From 67-14 sp035502775 (GTDB taxonomy: Bacteria; Actinomycetota; Thermoleophilia; Solirubrobacterales; 70-9), in NCBI GenBank assembly GCA_035502775.1, contig DATJUB010000071.1, forward strand, positions 1 through 64,000: a stretch of 64,000 nucleotides of DNA, written 5' to 3'. Of this stretch, positions 33,752-43,058 are shown in pieces; within the stretch, counting starts at the first letter, position 1, and each line of letters starts with the position of its first letter. The notes under the pieces are model-generated. The model saw only the letters and a list, made by a program, of their open reading frames with translations, was not told the DNA's origin and made no database searches. Position numbers and translations under genes: made by a program.

Positions 33752-33822
33752 GAGCGTCCGTCGGCGCGTTCCGTCGGCGTTCTTGCCCGCTATGTGCGGG
33801 ACAATGAGCCGACAGAACGCTC
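33752..33822. repeat. Nested inverted-repeat structure downstream of VOC gene
   Basis: Outer arms GAGCGT-CC-GTCGGC (33752-33765) and GCCGAC-AGA-ACGCTC (33808-33822) enclose an inner hairpin CCCGC-TATGT-GCGGG (33786-33800). A second CCGTCGGCG copy (33771-33779) could pair alternatively with the right arm. It begins 24 bp after the minus-strand VOC stop and precedes the secreted-protein gene. It may be a 3'-end structure, an attenuator-like switch, or a palindromic repeat element. Confidence 0.5.
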
Positions 33823-33845
33823 GTTGGGTGGGCCGCTCCGGCCGC

Positions 33846-34256
33846 TCAGCCCGGTGAGGCGCTGACCATCCAGCTGGTTCCGTACCGGTCGACGCACATG
33901 CCGAAGGTGTCTCCCCAGGGCGCGACCTCGAAGGGCATCACGACGGTTCCGCCTTCGCTCAGCTTGTCCCAGTAGCCGCGCAGGGTCGGTTCGTCGTCGC
34001 CGTTCACGGTCACCGAGACTCCGGCCTGGGGCCGGTACTCCATGACCGCGGGTGTATCCGAGGCCATCAGCACGAAGCCGGCCGGCGTCTCGAGCAGGGA
34101 GTGCATCACCTTGTCCTGCTCGGCGGGATCCTCGCTGGCGTGGAACTCGGCGAAGGTCGAGATCGTCAGCTCGCCCCCGAAAACCGATTGGTAGAAGGTC
34201 ATCGCGTCGCGGGCGCTGTCCTTGAAGCTCAGGTAGGGGTTCAGTCTGAGAGCCAT
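33846..34256 (-). CDS. VOC family protein (PhnB-like)
   Basis: A 136-aa protein of the PhnB/YjdN-like VOC branch. LNPYLSFKDSARDAMTFYQSVFGGEL is the typical first module, and EVAPWGDTFGMCVDRYGTSWM is the closing block. Members are often annotated as glyoxalase-like with unknown substrate. The ATG at 34256 is supported by AGGAGG 7 nt upstream. It is monocistronic or follows the CGNR regulator gene (55-bp gap). Confidence 0.88.
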   Translation of the reverse strand: MALRLNPYLSFKDSARDAMTFYQSVFGGELTISTFAEFHASEDPAEQDKVMHSLLETPAGFVLMASDTPAVMEYRPQAGVSVTVNGDDEPTLRGYWDKLSEGGTVVMPFEVAPWGDTFGMCVDRYGTSWMVSASPG

Positions 34257-34311
34257 GTCGTTCCTCCTGTGGTGGTCATTCCCAGGATAGCTCCGGGTCT
34301 TCGGCGCGGTG

Positions 34312-34893
34312 TTATTTCTCCGCTGCGGACCTGCTCCGGTACCTGCGGTTCTTGACCCGGTTGCCGCAGACCTCCATCCGGCACCACGTCCCCCCGCGGT
34401 TCTTCGAGGAGTCGTAGAAGGCCCAGCGGCAGTCATCGGCCGCACAGATCTTCAGGCGCCGCCACCTGTCGTGGCTCTGGGCGTCGGCGACGATCCCGAT
34501 CGTTTGGGCGATCAACTCTCCCGCCGAGCCCGCCGGCCGCAGGTCGAGTGCCACCCCTCCATCGTCCTCCACCGTGAACCCCGCCGGATGATCGGCCGCG
34601 AGACGGCGCAGCTTGGCCGCCGCCCCGGGCTCGAGCCGTCCGGTGTGGTTCGCCTCGAGCATCGCCCTGACCGCCTCGCGCAGTTGGATCAGTTCGCGGT
34701 GGTCTTCGGGCGAGACCTTCACCTTCGGACCGATCAGTCCGACCCGGCGCAGCCAGAGCTCGGATCCTTCCGGATCGGACATCAGCTCTTCGTCGTCTTC
34801 GAACGAGTACGTGTTGACCAGGCCCTGGACGGCGAGCAGTGGTCCGGGAGCGAACTTGTCCTCGATCAGTTCCTGGAGAGCCTGGACGTTCAT
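34312..34893 (-). CDS. CGNR zinc-finger (ABATE-type) putative regulator
   Basis: A 193-aa protein. The N-terminal ABATE-type helical domain (LLAVQGLVNTYSFEDDEELM) is a predicted ligand-binding module. The C-terminal zinc finger reads CAADDCRWAFYD...GTWCRMEVCGNRVKNRRYR, with four Cys and the eponymous CGNR. Such proteins are putative stress- or antibiotic-responsive transcription factors. ATG at 34893 is preferred to upstream starts because of GGTGGG 5 nt before it. A palindrome over the divergent promoter (34935-34949) could be its operator. Confidence 0.85.
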   Translation of the reverse strand: MNVQALQELIEDKFAPGPLLAVQGLVNTYSFEDDEELMSDPEGSELWLRRVGLIGPKVKVSPEDHRELIQLREAVRAMLEANHTGRLEPGAAAKLRRLAADHPAGFTVEDDGGVALDLRPAGSAGELIAQTIGIVADAQSHDRWRRLKICAADDCRWAFYDSSKNRGGTWCRMEVCGNRVKNRRYRSRSAAEK

Positions 34894-34929
34894 GGACCCA
34901 CCATACCGGAGCATGACCGTCATTCCCTC

Positions 34930-34956
34930 TTGACAGGTCACCGTGACCTCTATAAC
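34930..34956 (+). promoter_or_regulatory. Promoter with embedded palindrome AGGTCAC-C-GTGACCT
   Basis: TTGACA (34930-34935) and TATAAC (34951-34956) flank a 15-nt spacer; TAACGT two bases on would give 17. The spacer is almost filled by a perfect 7-bp inverted repeat around one base (34935-34949). A bound dimeric regulator would block the promoter. It drives the plus strand, divergent from the CGNR regulator gene. Confidence 0.6.
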
Positions 34957-35027
34957 GTTTTAGCCAGTCACCTCAGGACGCACCGGCCCGCGCCGGATCG
35001 AGCGCCGAGGACAACGAAGGAGTCACC

Positions 35028-35267
35028 GTGTTTCCAGTAGCTCTGTTTCTCAGTCACCGCAGGCGGCCGGAGGCAGAACCCAGGCGGGACGTGCTCGACG
35101 AGGAGTACGAATGGGTCTTCGGCACCAAGCCGCAGGAGTCGGCTAGAGGACGAAGACGAACAGCACAACCACGAGAATCACCGCGTCGATCGCGACCAGG
35201 TAGTAGACCCAAGCCGGAATCGTTCGCCTGGCCGCGCTCGTCGCCGGCTCGGTCGCGCCCGCGGTGA
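35028..35267 (+). CDS. Possible small protein, uncertain
   Basis: A 79-aa frame with GTG start, AAGGAG 7 nt upstream and the promoter at 34930-34956 in front, so translation initiation looks real. The first ~40 residues (MFPVALFLSHRRRP..., DVLDEEYEWVFGTKPQE) look protein-like. The rest runs antisense through the small membrane-protein gene 35143-35343 and is Arg/Ser/Pro-rich noise-like. Either the true product is short and the 3' end has decayed, or only a leader is made. Confidence 0.35.
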   Translation: MFPVALFLSHRRRPEAEPRRDVLDEEYEWVFGTKPQESARGRRRTAQPRESPRRSRPGSRPKPESFAWPRSSPARSRPR

Positions 35268-35343
35268 GCGAGTCGGTCTCGCCCGCCTCACCACGCTCGA
35301 ACTCCTCCATCTCCCGCTTCAGATCGTCGCTCGAGTCGGCCAT
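35143..35343 (-). CDS. Small tail-anchored membrane protein
   Basis: A 66-aa protein: an acidic cytoplasmic part (DDLKREMEEFERGEAGE) and a single C-terminal membrane helix (AWVYYLVAIDAVILVVVLFV) ending at the stop, the layout of a tail-anchored protein. Function is unknown. Amino acid composition is far more natural than the opposite strand. It faces the DUF1330-like gene divergently. Confidence 0.6.
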   Translation of the reverse strand: MADSSDDLKREMEEFERGEAGETDSLTAGATEPATSAARRTIPAWVYYLVAIDAVILVVVLFVFVL

Positions 35344-35439
35344 GCCGAAAAACTAGCGCGGCCCACGGACATCCTCCCGCCGATTCTCCGCTCCGGCCAA
35401 ATTCTTATTCACATCATGTCAATATGGGAAGATCGTCCC

Positions 35440-35805
35440 ATGACAGTCGATCCGACACAGGAAACAGTCCAGACCTTCATCGCGGAAGATGACGGGGAGC
35501 CGCTGGTCATGCTGAATCTCCTCGCCTACGACGGCGAGGCGGGCCGGGCCAAATACATGGAATACGCCGGGCACACGGTCGCCCACCTGGAACGGGTCGG
35601 CGCCGAGGTCCTCTATTTCGGCAACGCCTCCTCACCACTCGTGCCGAACGACGGACGCCAATGGGACTCGGTGCTCCTGGTCAAGTACCCGAGCCGCGCC
35701 AAGTTCCTCGAGATGGTGATGCATCCCGAGTACCAGAAGATCACGCATCTGCGGACCGAGGCGCTGGCCGACGCCGTGCTCCAGCCGACCGCGCCTCTGG
35801 GCTGA
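35440..35805 (+). CDS. DUF1330-like protein
   Basis: A 121-aa protein of the dimeric alpha-beta barrel (ferredoxin-like) superfamily. EPLVMLNLLAYDGEAGRAKYMEYAGH and DSVLLVKYPSRAKFLEMVMHPEYQ match DUF1330 signatures: the MLNLL strand and the YPSRAxFLEM helix. Members are uncharacterised, and some relatives are small monooxygenases. ATG at 35440 has GGGAAG about 9 nt upstream; an in-frame ATG at 35416 would add 8 residues. Confidence 0.8.
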   Translation: MTVDPTQETVQTFIAEDDGEPLVMLNLLAYDGEAGRAKYMEYAGHTVAHLERVGAEVLYFGNASSPLVPNDGRQWDSVLLVKYPSRAKFLEMVMHPEYQKITHLRTEALADAVLQPTAPLG

Positions 35806-35818
35806 ACCGGGCCCCGCG

Positions 35819-37044
35819 CTAGACAGAGCGCAGGGCCTCGGTCGGGGAGATTCGCGATGCCCGGATCGCCGGGTACAGGCCGGCGACCGCGCCGATCAGC
35901 AGCGCGGCGAGGAAGGCCCCGCCGAGCGCCATCACCGGGATCACGGTCTCCTGCCCCTGCGACGTCGCGTATGCGGCGGTCGCCAGCGCACCCAACAGGA
36001 GTCCGGCCGCCGCGCCGATCAGGGACAGGATCAGGGCCTCGGTCAGGAACTGCTCGGCTATGTGACGCCGGGTCGCGCCGATCGCACGGCGCAACCCGAT
36101 CTCGGTGCGGCGCTCGAGCACGGAGATCACCATCACGTTGGCGATGCCGACCCCTCCGACCAGCAGCGCGACCGCGCCCAGCCCGAGGAACAGGCTGGTG
36201 AAGGTCTCATCGGCCGCGGCCTGCGCCTCGAGGGCGTCGGAGGGCCGGCTGACGTCGACCTCCTCGGGACGCTCCGGATCGGCGGTCCTCGGGATCAGGT
36301 CCCTGACCCGCTCCAGCGCGGCCGGCACGGTCCGGACGTAGATCGTCGATATCTCGGGATCGTCCTCGTACAGCCGCTTCGCCAACGGCAGCCCGATCAG
36401 GACGGTGCTGTCGAGCTCCTCGGCCAGCTCGGCCGGCTTCAGGATGCCGACCACGGTCAGCCATTGCCCGCCGACCAGGATCCGGGTCGTGCCATCCACC
36501 TCGGTGATGCCCAGCCGCTCGGCCGCGGTCGACCCGATCACGGCCTGAGGCAGCTCGCTCCCGGCCCGGTCGAAGAAACGTCCGTCCGCGAGCTCTGCCC
36601 CCACCGTCCCGGGCAGATCGACCGAGCTGGCCGCGACGCCGATCGCGTTGGTCGTCGACTCGTCGATCAGGTCGGTGCGGCGCACGGTCGGTTCGGAAAG
36701 CGAGTACAGGGCCGAGGTCCGCTCGACCCCGTCGATTCCCGGCACGCTCTCGGCCGCGGTCTGCGGAATGGTCGCGTCCTCGCCGAAGGTGGACTGCCCC
36801 GGACTCACGGTGAGCAGGTTGGTTCCAAGCCGGTCCAGGGTGCTCATCAGCGAGGCACGGCCCGACTCGCTGACCCCGAGCACCGCCACCATCGACGCGA
36901 TCCCGATCGCGATGCCGAGCGCGGACAGCGCCGCCCGGGCTCGCCGCGAACGCAGCCCGAGCGAGCCTTCCCGCAGGACGTCCATCGGCAGCAGGCGGGA
37001 TCTCGGCCGTGACTCGACGACCCGCGAACCGGTCCCGACGCGAC

Positions 37045-37048
<4 letters not shown>
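35819..37048 (-). CDS. MacB-like ABC permease (FtsX fold)
   Basis: A 409-aa permease. The first membrane helix (ALSALGIAIGIASMVAVLGV) is followed by a large extracytoplasmic MacB-type periplasmic core domain (about 60-270). Three C-terminal helices with the FtsX signature come last (RRTEIGLRRAIGATRRHIAEQFL loop). MacB-type pumps use mechanotransmission to move substrates such as peptides, antibiotics or lipoproteins. It overlaps the ATPase gene (4 nt) and ends the six-gene minus-strand run starting at 42042. Confidence 0.93.
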
Positions 37049-37727
<679 letters not shown>

Positions 37728-37731
<4 letters not shown>

Positions 37732-39233
37732 CTCGGAACCTCGACCTGTGAACCCTCGCGGATGCCGTCGCCTTCGATCTCGACGTATCCGTCCGAGAAC
37801 TCGCCGGTCTCCACCTCGACCTTCTCGGTCTCCCCGGAAGGCTCGATCACGGTCACGGTGTAGCCACCGTCGAGGCCGGCGCCGATCGCGGTCACCGGCA
37901 CGGCCAGCACGTTCCTGCGGATCACCCGGCTCAGTTCCACTGTGACCGGCGCCTCGGCGAAACGGGATCCGTCCTTACCTTCGCGCTTCAGCTTGATCAC
38001 GACCTCGATCACGACCTCGGGCTCGGCTTCGGGATCACCGGAATCCGCCTCGCCCTCTTTCGACGTGACCTTGGTGATCCGGCCCTCGGCCACCGAGTCG
38101 TCCGGCATGTCGACCGTGGCCTTCGCCCCCTTGCGCGCGAACTCCTGCTCGGAGCTCTCCAGCTCGACGGTGACCGCCCGTTCGCTCGAGGTGGTACTCA
38201 TCACCTGGGTCGAGGTGGCACCCGATCCGCTCTCGGATCCGGCCTCGCCCGCGGCCGGCTGGGTGCCGCCGCCGGACGGTGCGTAGCCCCCGGCACCCGT
38301 CGCCGGTCCGCTCGGCGTACCCGAGGATTCCGGTTTCTCCGGGTCTTCCGTCTCGGGCGGCGGCTTGGCGCCACCGCCGTCACCGCCACCGCCGTTCGGC
38401 GCTTCGCCGTTTCCACCGTCCGGCTCCGGGACATCTCCGCCCCCGCCTTCACCGTTCTCGTCGCCGGGCGCGACTCCGCCGGAACCGGAGTTCTCCCCCT
38501 CGTAGGCGACGAGCAGGCTCTCGGCCGCCGGCACGGAACCCGCGGCCGCCATCGCACCAGCGTCCCCGGAGGATCCGATGCTTTCCCCGAGATCCAGATC
38601 CAGATCCGAGACGCGACGTGAGCCTTCCATGAAGATGACCTGGCCGAGAGTCACCGAGCCCGTCTCCTCGACCCCGATGTCCTCCTGCCACCGCAGGATT
38701 GCGTCGGTGGTGGCGGAGGTGAACTCGGTGTCCACGGTCATCGCCGAGTAGGGATCGAAACCGAGCGCGGCGAGGTTCCGTTCCAGCTGCCGGACGTCGG
38801 TCCCATCTTCGATACCGGCCTCAAGGTCACGGTATGCGGGCACGCTTCCGTACATCAGCGTCACCGGCAGCTCGTCCGCCTCGAAGAGCTTGTGGCCCCG
38901 CCTGATCACGTCGCCGCGATCGGGGAGCCAGGTGACGGTTCCGCCCTGACGAGCGATCACCGTGTCGGATCCGGCGAAACCGAGATCCCCACTGGCACTG
39001 AGGCTTTCGGAGAGATCGCGCCGCTCGGCGACCGCGGTCGATCCTCCGGACACGTTCTCGGCACCGCCGCTCTCCTCACCGCGGCCCAGCAGCCCGAACA
39101 CGGCCACGCCGGCCAGCAGGAGACCTCCCGCCGCCAGCAGGGCCGGACGAAGCCGGACCCGGCCGGCGGCGGCCCTCAGCCGGCCGAGTGGCCGGCCGAG
39201 GGTCGCGGTCACCTTGGCGACCGGGCCTTTCAT
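37728..39233 (-). CDS. HlyD-like adaptor with peptidoglycan-binding domain
   Basis: A 501-aa membrane fusion-type protein. A basic N-terminus and one membrane helix (about 33-51) lead outside. A biotinyl-lipoyl-like region starts at GGTVTWLPDRGDVIRRGHKL. A peptidoglycan-binding helical domain (DVRQLERNLAALGFDPYSAM, AILRWQEDIG) follows. A ~100-residue Gly/Pro/Ser-rich disordered linker interrupts the middle, and beta domains close the protein (AVPVTAIGAGLDGGYTV). It likely connects the ABC permease to the wall. Starts and stops overlap both neighbours. Confidence 0.88.
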
Positions 39234-39754
39234 TCCTCACCGGCCGGGCCGCCGCGCATGAATCCGCCTTCGGGCAGGATGTCGTGGCAGGCCTCGTCGG
39301 CGCGTTTCATCGCTTCCTCGTCAACCGATCCGCCGGGTCCGGGACCCATCGTCACGCGTCCGCCGTCGAAATCCGGATCGGGGAAGTCGACCCCTTCGCC
39401 GCGCATGCATTCGGCGTACTCGAGCATCTCCTCGGGAGGCTCGGTCATGCGCTCGGCACCTTCCGGCCGGGCATCCTCGAGGATCTGGCCGCAGGCTTCC
39501 TGGGCATCTTTGAACTCCTGCGAGTTCGGGTCGATGCCCGACTCGGTGGTCATCATCATGCTGCCGTCGGGCTGAGGATCCGGCATGTCGACACCGTTCT
39601 CGCGCATGCATTCGGTGAAGGCGAGCATCGCGTCCTCGCGCTTCTTGCTCAGCTCCTCTTCGGAGTCGCCGTCACCTCCACCGCCGCCGCAGGCGACGAG
39701 CAGGACGGTCGCCAACACGGCCAGGGGAACGGCCGCGAAGCTCTTCTTGAACAT
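39230..39754 (-). CDS. Lipoprotein with duplicated Cys-Gly-Val-Asp motif
   Basis: A 174-aa lipoprotein, lipobox LVAC at about residue 22 followed by GGGGG. The mature part contains an internal duplication: FTECMRENGVDMPDPQPDG and YAECMRGEGVDFPDPDFDG, each followed by a second Cys (DAQEACGQIL, RADEACHDIL). Four conserved Cys suggest two disulfides. Met- and acid-rich loops (SMMMTTESG) could bind metal (inference). GAAGGG lies 6 nt before the ATG at 39754. It is encoded with the ABC efflux genes and overlaps the adaptor by 4 nt. Confidence 0.82.
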   Translation of the reverse strand: MFKKSFAAVPLAVLATVLLVACGGGGGDGDSEEELSKKREDAMLAFTECMRENGVDMPDPQPDGSMMMTTESGIDPNSQEFKDAQEACGQILEDARPEGAERMTEPPEEMLEYAECMRGEGVDFPDPDFDGGRVTMGPGPGGSVDEEAMKRADEACHDILPEGGFMRGGPAGEE

Positions 39755-39844
39755 GAATTCCCTTCGGTCGGGCCGGCACCCGATGTGTCCGGCACGGCCA
39801 TTCAGCCAGCCCAAGGTGAGAGCCGGGCAAGAGAAAGATTCAGA

Positions 39845-41356
39845 TCAGGTGAGAATCGCCGGACGGACCCGTGCCGAGAGATCGATCTTGAACTCCGCGC
39901 CGGATCCGGGCACGGTGCGGGCCGTGACCCAGCCCTCGTGGTTTTCGGCGATCTGGCGCACCATCGCCAGTCCGAGCCCCGATCCGGGCATACCGCGCGC
40001 GGCGCGCGACCGGTAGAAGCGATCGAAGATGAACGGCAGGTCCTCGTCGGCGACGCCGGGCCCCTGATCGCGCACGGTCACGATTCCGCCGCCATCCACC
40101 TCGACCTCGATCCGCGATCCGGGCGGGCCCCACTTGATCGCGTTGTCGATCAGGTTCTGAACGGCCCGCTCGAGGCTGTCCGGAACTCCCTCGAGGTCGC
40201 AGCGCTCGGCGGTGAACTCGATCCTCGGGTCGGCCGAACGGTGGCGGGCCCGCTCGACCACGCCCTCGACCAGTTCGTCGAGACGCAGCGGCTCGGACTC
40301 ACCTTCGGCCTCGCGGTCGCGGGCCAGGTCGATCAGATCCCCGATCAGGGCCACCACCTCGTCGATCTGGGCGACCACGGATCTCATCAGGGCCTCCTTC
40401 TTCTCAGGACTGAGCGTGTCGCCCAGGAGCAGCACCTCGACGTTCGTCTTGAGGCTGGTCAGCGGTGTGCGCAGCTCGTGCGAGGCGTCGGCGACCAGTT
40501 GGCGCTGCGCTTCCTGCGATTCCTCCAGGGCGGCCAGCATCGTGTTGAAGCTGCCGGCCAGGCGTCCCAGTTCATCGTCTCCCTCGACCTCGATCCGGTG
40601 GGCCAGATCGCGGGTCTCGGCGATCGTCTCGGCCGATTCCGAGAGCCGCCCGACCGGTTTCAGCGCGGCGCGTGAGACGAAAAGGCCGAGAGCGACGGCG
40701 AGGCCGATCCCGCCGAGGGCGACCACGATCAGCACCAGCGCCAGCTGGCTCAGCGTGTCTTCCACCTCCTTCAGTGAGCGGGCAACCTGGAGTGACTGTC
40801 CACCGGCGATGCCGGTCACGTAGACGCGCAGGGGCTGGCCGCCCTCGTCGGTGTCGTAGAAGAACGGCTCCTCCTTGCCGGCCGCCACCTTCTTGACCCG
40901 GTCGGTGACCGGCAGCATCAGCTCGCCCTCGGCGGGCCTGGTCACCCGGCCGCCCTTGCCGACGATCTGGGCGTACAGATCCGGCGTTCCGAGCGGTCCG
41001 GTCGGCAGCACGATCCGTGGCGACGTGGCCGTCTTCGGACGGTTCGCTCCCGGACCGGAACGCAGCAGATCCAAGAACCCCTCCCGGAAGCGCTCGCGCA
41101 TCGCCGGAGCCTTGGCCATGGCCTTGAAGACCATCACGCGATCTTCCATTCCTCCGGCTCGAAGCGGCGGCAGTTCTCCGGTCGGGTTGAACGCCGTCCT
41201 GGCCAGCGAGACGCCGGATCCGTCCCGCTCGAGGTTCCGGTCGACCTGTGACCGAAGCTGAGAATCGACCATCAGGTAGGCGGCCACGCAGGCGATCGTC
41301 ACCGCGAGGGCCACCGCGGCGGCCGAGAAGACCACGACCCGCGTCCGGAACCTCAT
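39845..41356 (-). CDS. Sensor histidine kinase
   Basis: A 503-aa membrane kinase. Helices at about 7-31 and 230-252 flank a ~190-residue extracytoplasmic sensor region. A HAMP domain follows (ALKPVGRLSESAETIAETRD), then the H-box VADASHELRTPLTSLK with the phospho-accepting His. The ATP-binding N-box is VQNLIDNAIKWG and the G-boxes are VRDQGPGVADEDL and GSGLGLAMV. It overlaps the response regulator gene by 4 nt. It probably senses an envelope signal and controls the efflux genes downstream on the same strand. Confidence 0.93.
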   Translation of the reverse strand: MRFRTRVVVFSAAAVALAVTIACVAAYLMVDSQLRSQVDRNLERDGSGVSLARTAFNPTGELPPLRAGGMEDRVMVFKAMAKAPAMRERFREGFLDLLRSGPGANRPKTATSPRIVLPTGPLGTPDLYAQIVGKGGRVTRPAEGELMLPVTDRVKKVAAGKEEPFFYDTDEGGQPLRVYVTGIAGGQSLQVARSLKEVEDTLSQLALVLIVVALGGIGLAVALGLFVSRAALKPVGRLSESAETIAETRDLAHRIEVEGDDELGRLAGSFNTMLAALEESQEAQRQLVADASHELRTPLTSLKTNVEVLLLGDTLSPEKKEALMRSVVAQIDEVVALIGDLIDLARDREAEGESEPLRLDELVEGVVERARHRSADPRIEFTAERCDLEGVPDSLERAVQNLIDNAIKWGPPGSRIEVEVDGGGIVTVRDQGPGVADEDLPFIFDRFYRSRAARGMPGSGLGLAMVRQIAENHEGWVTARTVPGSGAEFKIDLSARVRPAILT

Positions 41357-42042
41357 GCTTCACGCAGGACGTAGCCGACGCTTCTCACGGTGTGGATCAG
41401 GCGCGGCTCGCGCTCCAGTTCGAGCTTGCGGCGCAGGTATCCGACATAGACGTTGATCGAGTTCGAGACGGGGCCGAACTCGTATCCCCACACGTTCTCG
41501 TTGATCTGGTCCCGGGTCATGACCTGCCGTGGGTGCCGCAGGAACAGCTCCAGCATGAGGAATTCCGTCCTGGTCAGCTCCAGCAGACGGTCGCCCCGAT
41601 GGACCTGGCAGGACACCGGATCGAGATGCAGGTCGGCGAAACGAAGGCTCTCTCCGACTCCGCTGTCCCGCCTGAGCAGAGCCTTGATCCGGGCGACCAG
41701 TTCGGCCAGGGCGAAGGGCTTGACGAGATAGTCGTCGGCACCCGCCTCGAGTCCACTGACCCGGTCGGGGATCGATTCCCTCGCGGTCAGCATCAGGATC
41801 GGGATCCGGTTGCCGAGGCGGCGCAGCCGCCGGCAGGCCTCCAGCCCGCTCATCACCGGCATGGTGACGTCGAGGATCAGCAGATCCGGATCGGAGGAGC
41901 CGATGCGGATCATGCCCTCCTCCCCGTCTCCGGCCAGATCGACCTCGTAGCCCTCGATCTCGAGGGCGCGCGCGAGTGCCTCCCGCACGGCGGGTTCGTC
42001 GTCGACTACGAGTATCCGGGGGCTTTGCGAGGCGACTGCCAA
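41353..42042 (-). CDS. OmpR/PhoB-type response regulator
   Basis: A 229-aa regulator. The receiver has acidic pocket VVDDEPAV, phosphorylated Asp in LLILDVTMPVMSG and Lys in DYLVKPFA. The winged-helix effector contains LELTRTEFLMLELFLRHPRQV and NVYVGYLRRKLE. The frame begins with TTG at 42042; there is no clear ribosome binding site. First gene of the run regulator, kinase, lipoprotein, adaptor, ATPase, permease. Autoregulation and control of the efflux genes is inferred from order. Confidence 0.93.
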   Translation of the reverse strand: MAVASQSPRILVVDDEPAVREALARALEIEGYEVDLAGDGEEGMIRIGSSDPDLLILDVTMPVMSGLEACRRLRRLGNRIPILMLTARESIPDRVSGLEAGADDYLVKPFALAELVARIKALLRRDSGVGESLRFADLHLDPVSCQVHRGDRLLELTRTEFLMLELFLRHPRQVMTRDQINENVWGYEFGPVSNSINVYVGYLRRKLELEREPRLIHTVRSVGYVLREA

Positions 42043-42090
42043 GAGCCGGTCATTCTCAACCCCGAAGGTAAGAGATAGATGAAGATGGGA

Positions 42091-42990
42091 TCAGGGGGAC
42101 GCCGCGGTGAGCAGGATCGCGTTGCCGGCCGGATCGTGGACCAGGCTGCCGTCGGCACGCCGCTCGCTCGGGTGCCCGGCCTCGGCCAGCTTCGCCAGGG
42201 CCGCGTCGAGAGCCTCGGGAGTTCGCAGCACCAGGGTGAAATACCGGAGTCCGGCCGTGCCTTCCGGGGCCTGTACCGCGTCCGGCCCCTGCCACACGTT
42301 GTAGGCGATCCGGTGCTTGAAGTCACCCTTGAAGTGGACGTCCGACATTCCGGTTCCGGGCATGTCGAAACCGTTGGGAAAGCCGAGCAGGTCACGGTAG
42401 AAGTGCTCGGTGCGCTCCATCTCGTTCACGTGCAGGTGAACGTGGCCGATCCAGGTGCCGGCCTTCAGCGGACGGTCCGCCCGCTCCTCCTCCAGGTGGC
42501 TCATGGCCTCCTCGAGGTCGAGATGGTCGACCGCCGGGCGGCTGGTGCCTTCGCTGTCGATCAGCATCGGCCGGCCGCCCTCGACCGTCACGCCGGTGAC
42601 CCTCTCGGGGGTCTCGAGGGTGATCTCGACCCCGATCCCGTCGAGATCGTCGAGGTAGGTCGCCTTGGAGAAGTAGTGCTCGGTCGGGCTGTTCGGGTAC
42701 CTCGCCGCGAACAGCCTGGCCAGCACGTAGGCGAATTCGGCGGCGTCGGGAACGTGAACCGCCAGGTGGTAGAGCCCGGTGTGACCCTTGAGCGCACCGC
42801 GCTCGGCTCCCGGATGGAGCACGAGCAACACGCGGTCTCCGGCTCCGACCTCGATCGCCGAACCGTCTCTCGAGATGACCTCGAGGCCGAGCACGTCCCG
42901 CCAGAAGAGGAGTGATCGATCACCGTCGGTCACGTCCAGATGGACTGGGCCGTGTGCCGCGATCTCCGGATGTTCGAGTGTCGAGTTCAA
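42091..42990 (-). CDS. Two-domain VOC dioxygenase-like protein
   Basis: A 299-aa protein with two VOC modules: HGPVHLDVTDGDRSLLFWRD at the N-terminus and WIGHVHLHVNEMERTEHFYR in the second half, closing with VHDPAGNAILL. Size and layout match CatE-type catechol 2,3-dioxygenases and related ring-cleavage-like enzymes; His in GLYHLAVHV and GHVHLHV are possible metal ligands. The substrate is unknown. Upstream is a promoter with 17-nt spacing and an overlapping palindrome, so it is probably induced by a small molecule through a MarR-type repressor not encoded nearby. Confidence 0.85.
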   Translation of the reverse strand: MNSTLEHPEIAAHGPVHLDVTDGDRSLLFWRDVLGLEVISRDGSAIEVGAGDRVLLVLHPGAERGALKGHTGLYHLAVHVPDAAEFAYVLARLFAARYPNSPTEHYFSKATYLDDLDGIGVEITLETPERVTGVTVEGGRPMLIDSEGTSRPAVDHLDLEEAMSHLEEERADRPLKAGTWIGHVHLHVNEMERTEHFYRDLLGFPNGFDMPGTGMSDVHFKGDFKHRIAYNVWQGPDAVQAPEGTAGLRYFTLVLRTPEALDAALAKLAEAGHPSERRADGSLVHDPAGNAILLTAASP

Positions 42991-42992
42991 AG

Positions 42993-43035
42993 TAGTTGCG
43001 TAGACAACTATATCGAACTCTCCCCTTTTCTACAA
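42993..43035 (-). promoter_or_regulatory. Promoter with palindromic operator TAGTTG-N6-CAACTA
   Basis: On the minus strand, -35 TTGTAG (43030-43035), exactly 17 nt, then -10 TATAGT (43007-43012). A perfect 6-bp inverted repeat TAGTTG-CGTAGA-CAACTA (42993-43010) overlaps the -10 and the start point. This spacing and sequence style is common for MarR-family operators (established pattern, not proof). It controls the VOC gene starting at 42990. Confidence 0.65.
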
Positions 43036-43058
43036 GGGGTTTTCCGGATGAAAACGGG

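Noticed and set aside
43022..43044. Terminator CCCCTT-N6-AAGGGG followed by T's
   Set aside because: The T run is on the plus strand, where no gene ends. On the minus strand the segment forms the -35 region of the VOC promoter.
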